From an uncultured Muribaculaceae bacterium (GTDB lineage Bacteria; Bacteroidota; Bacteroidia; Bacteroidales; Muribaculaceae), in NCBI GenBank assembly GCA_910578365.1, contig CAJTRC010000006.1, positions 1 to 60,014 on the forward strand: a stretch of 60,014 nt of DNA, written 5' to 3'. The position numbers were made by a program, and so were the translations under genes. Below are positions 59,815-60,014 of this stretch, in pieces. Below the pieces are notes generated by a model. It was not told the origin of the DNA and made no database searches. It saw nothing but the letters and a program-made list of their open reading frames with translations. How positions within the stretch are numbered: position 1 is the first letter of the stretch; each line of letters begins with the position of its first letter.

Positions 59815-60014
59815 TTTTGCGTTGAGGGTTGATAAATCATCGGTTGCAACCGACGAATTTACTTTACTTGTTGATTCATTGATGTCCCATTAAAATCGGA
59901 AAGAGTACTTTGAAATTGTTGAAATTTAGTTTGTTGGAAAAGATTTTGGTGCGAACGGACTTGATTAGTATATTATGGTTCTTCAATCTGACGAACCATG
60001 TACAATGTCAAATA

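Larger units (their letters stand above)
40632..60014. mobile_element. Integrated mobilizable element at tRNA-Leu (right end and integrase outside window)
   Basis: Everything right of the tRNA is more AT-rich and nearly all on the minus strand. It carries relaxosome genes (52.1-54.3 kb), a candidate oriT (54.3 kb), a DnaC-like ATPase, an excisionase-like HTH and two cargo operons. This order resembles Bacteroidales mobilizable islands. No integrase and no second copy of the tRNA 3' end were found before 60014, so the element continues to the right. Confidence 0.7.

Noticed and set aside
1..60014. CRISPR array or cas genes
   Set aside because: No regularly spaced direct repeats and no Cas protein motifs were seen.
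59765..60014. Right attachment site of the island
   Set aside because: No copy of the tRNA-Leu 3' end and no integrase occur here; only a 14-bp palindrome and an operon promoter.

Overview
The window looks like a chromosome segment of a gut Bacteroidales bacterium, probably close to Muribaculaceae. The grounds are the SusC/SusD-type glycan locus, the TTTG / TAnnTTTG promoters typical of Bacteroidetes, the C-terminal sorting-like tails on secreted enzymes, and several Bacteroidales families (DUF4199, DUF6452/DUF6048, DUF3843). The family placement is inference.

Layout. (1) 0.4-6.5 kb, minus strand: a candidate RiPP locus with a 94-aa precursor carrying ten cysteines, a radical SAM/SPASM maturase, an outer-membrane beta-barrel receptor and a membrane-anchored TPR regulator. 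(2) 6.8-11.3 kb: housekeeping genes dcp, fba and ychF. (3) 11.4-28.5 kb: a beta-1,3-glucan (laminarin-type) utilisation locus. SusC, SusD, a surface binding protein, GH16, GH3, GH128 and a large multidomain secreted protein form one minus-strand run ending at a strong terminator; a transmembrane beta-propeller/LuxR-type regulator is divergent. (4) 28.6-40.3 kb: an Nfn-type flavoprotein pair, a small lipoprotein, a SulP transporter, tRNA-Asp, a membrane protein/GT2/nitroreductase/DUF6452/DUF6048/SDR run, rpiB and a DUF3843 gene. (5) From tRNA-Leu(CAG) at 40.55 kb to the right edge: a visibly more AT-rich integrated mobilizable element. It carries MobA/MobB-type relaxosome genes, a candidate oriT, a DnaC-like ATPase, a DNA-binding protein and an excisionase-like HTH. 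Its integrase is not in the window.

The element has two cargo blocks. The larger (41.0-51.9 kb) is a close-packed minus-strand run: ECF sigma factor, 87-aa protein, two tandem dynamin-like GTPases, a small membrane protein, a HerA/FtsK-type ATPase with an internal hydrophobic hairpin, a zincin-like peptidase, a 103-aa protein, a WHH-type nuclease toxin, a SMI1/KNR4 immunity protein and a zinc-ribbon protein. I cannot assign this combination to a named system, and it is the best candidate here for an undescribed one: a self-regulated, membrane-remodelling, ATPase-driven toxin delivery or conflict module. The second block (56.6-59.8 kb) is a three-gene operon with an AlbA/Schlafen-type regulator, a SpoT/MESH1-like HD hydrolase and an unknown protein.

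All functional statements come from reading sequence and recognising families; no search was run.
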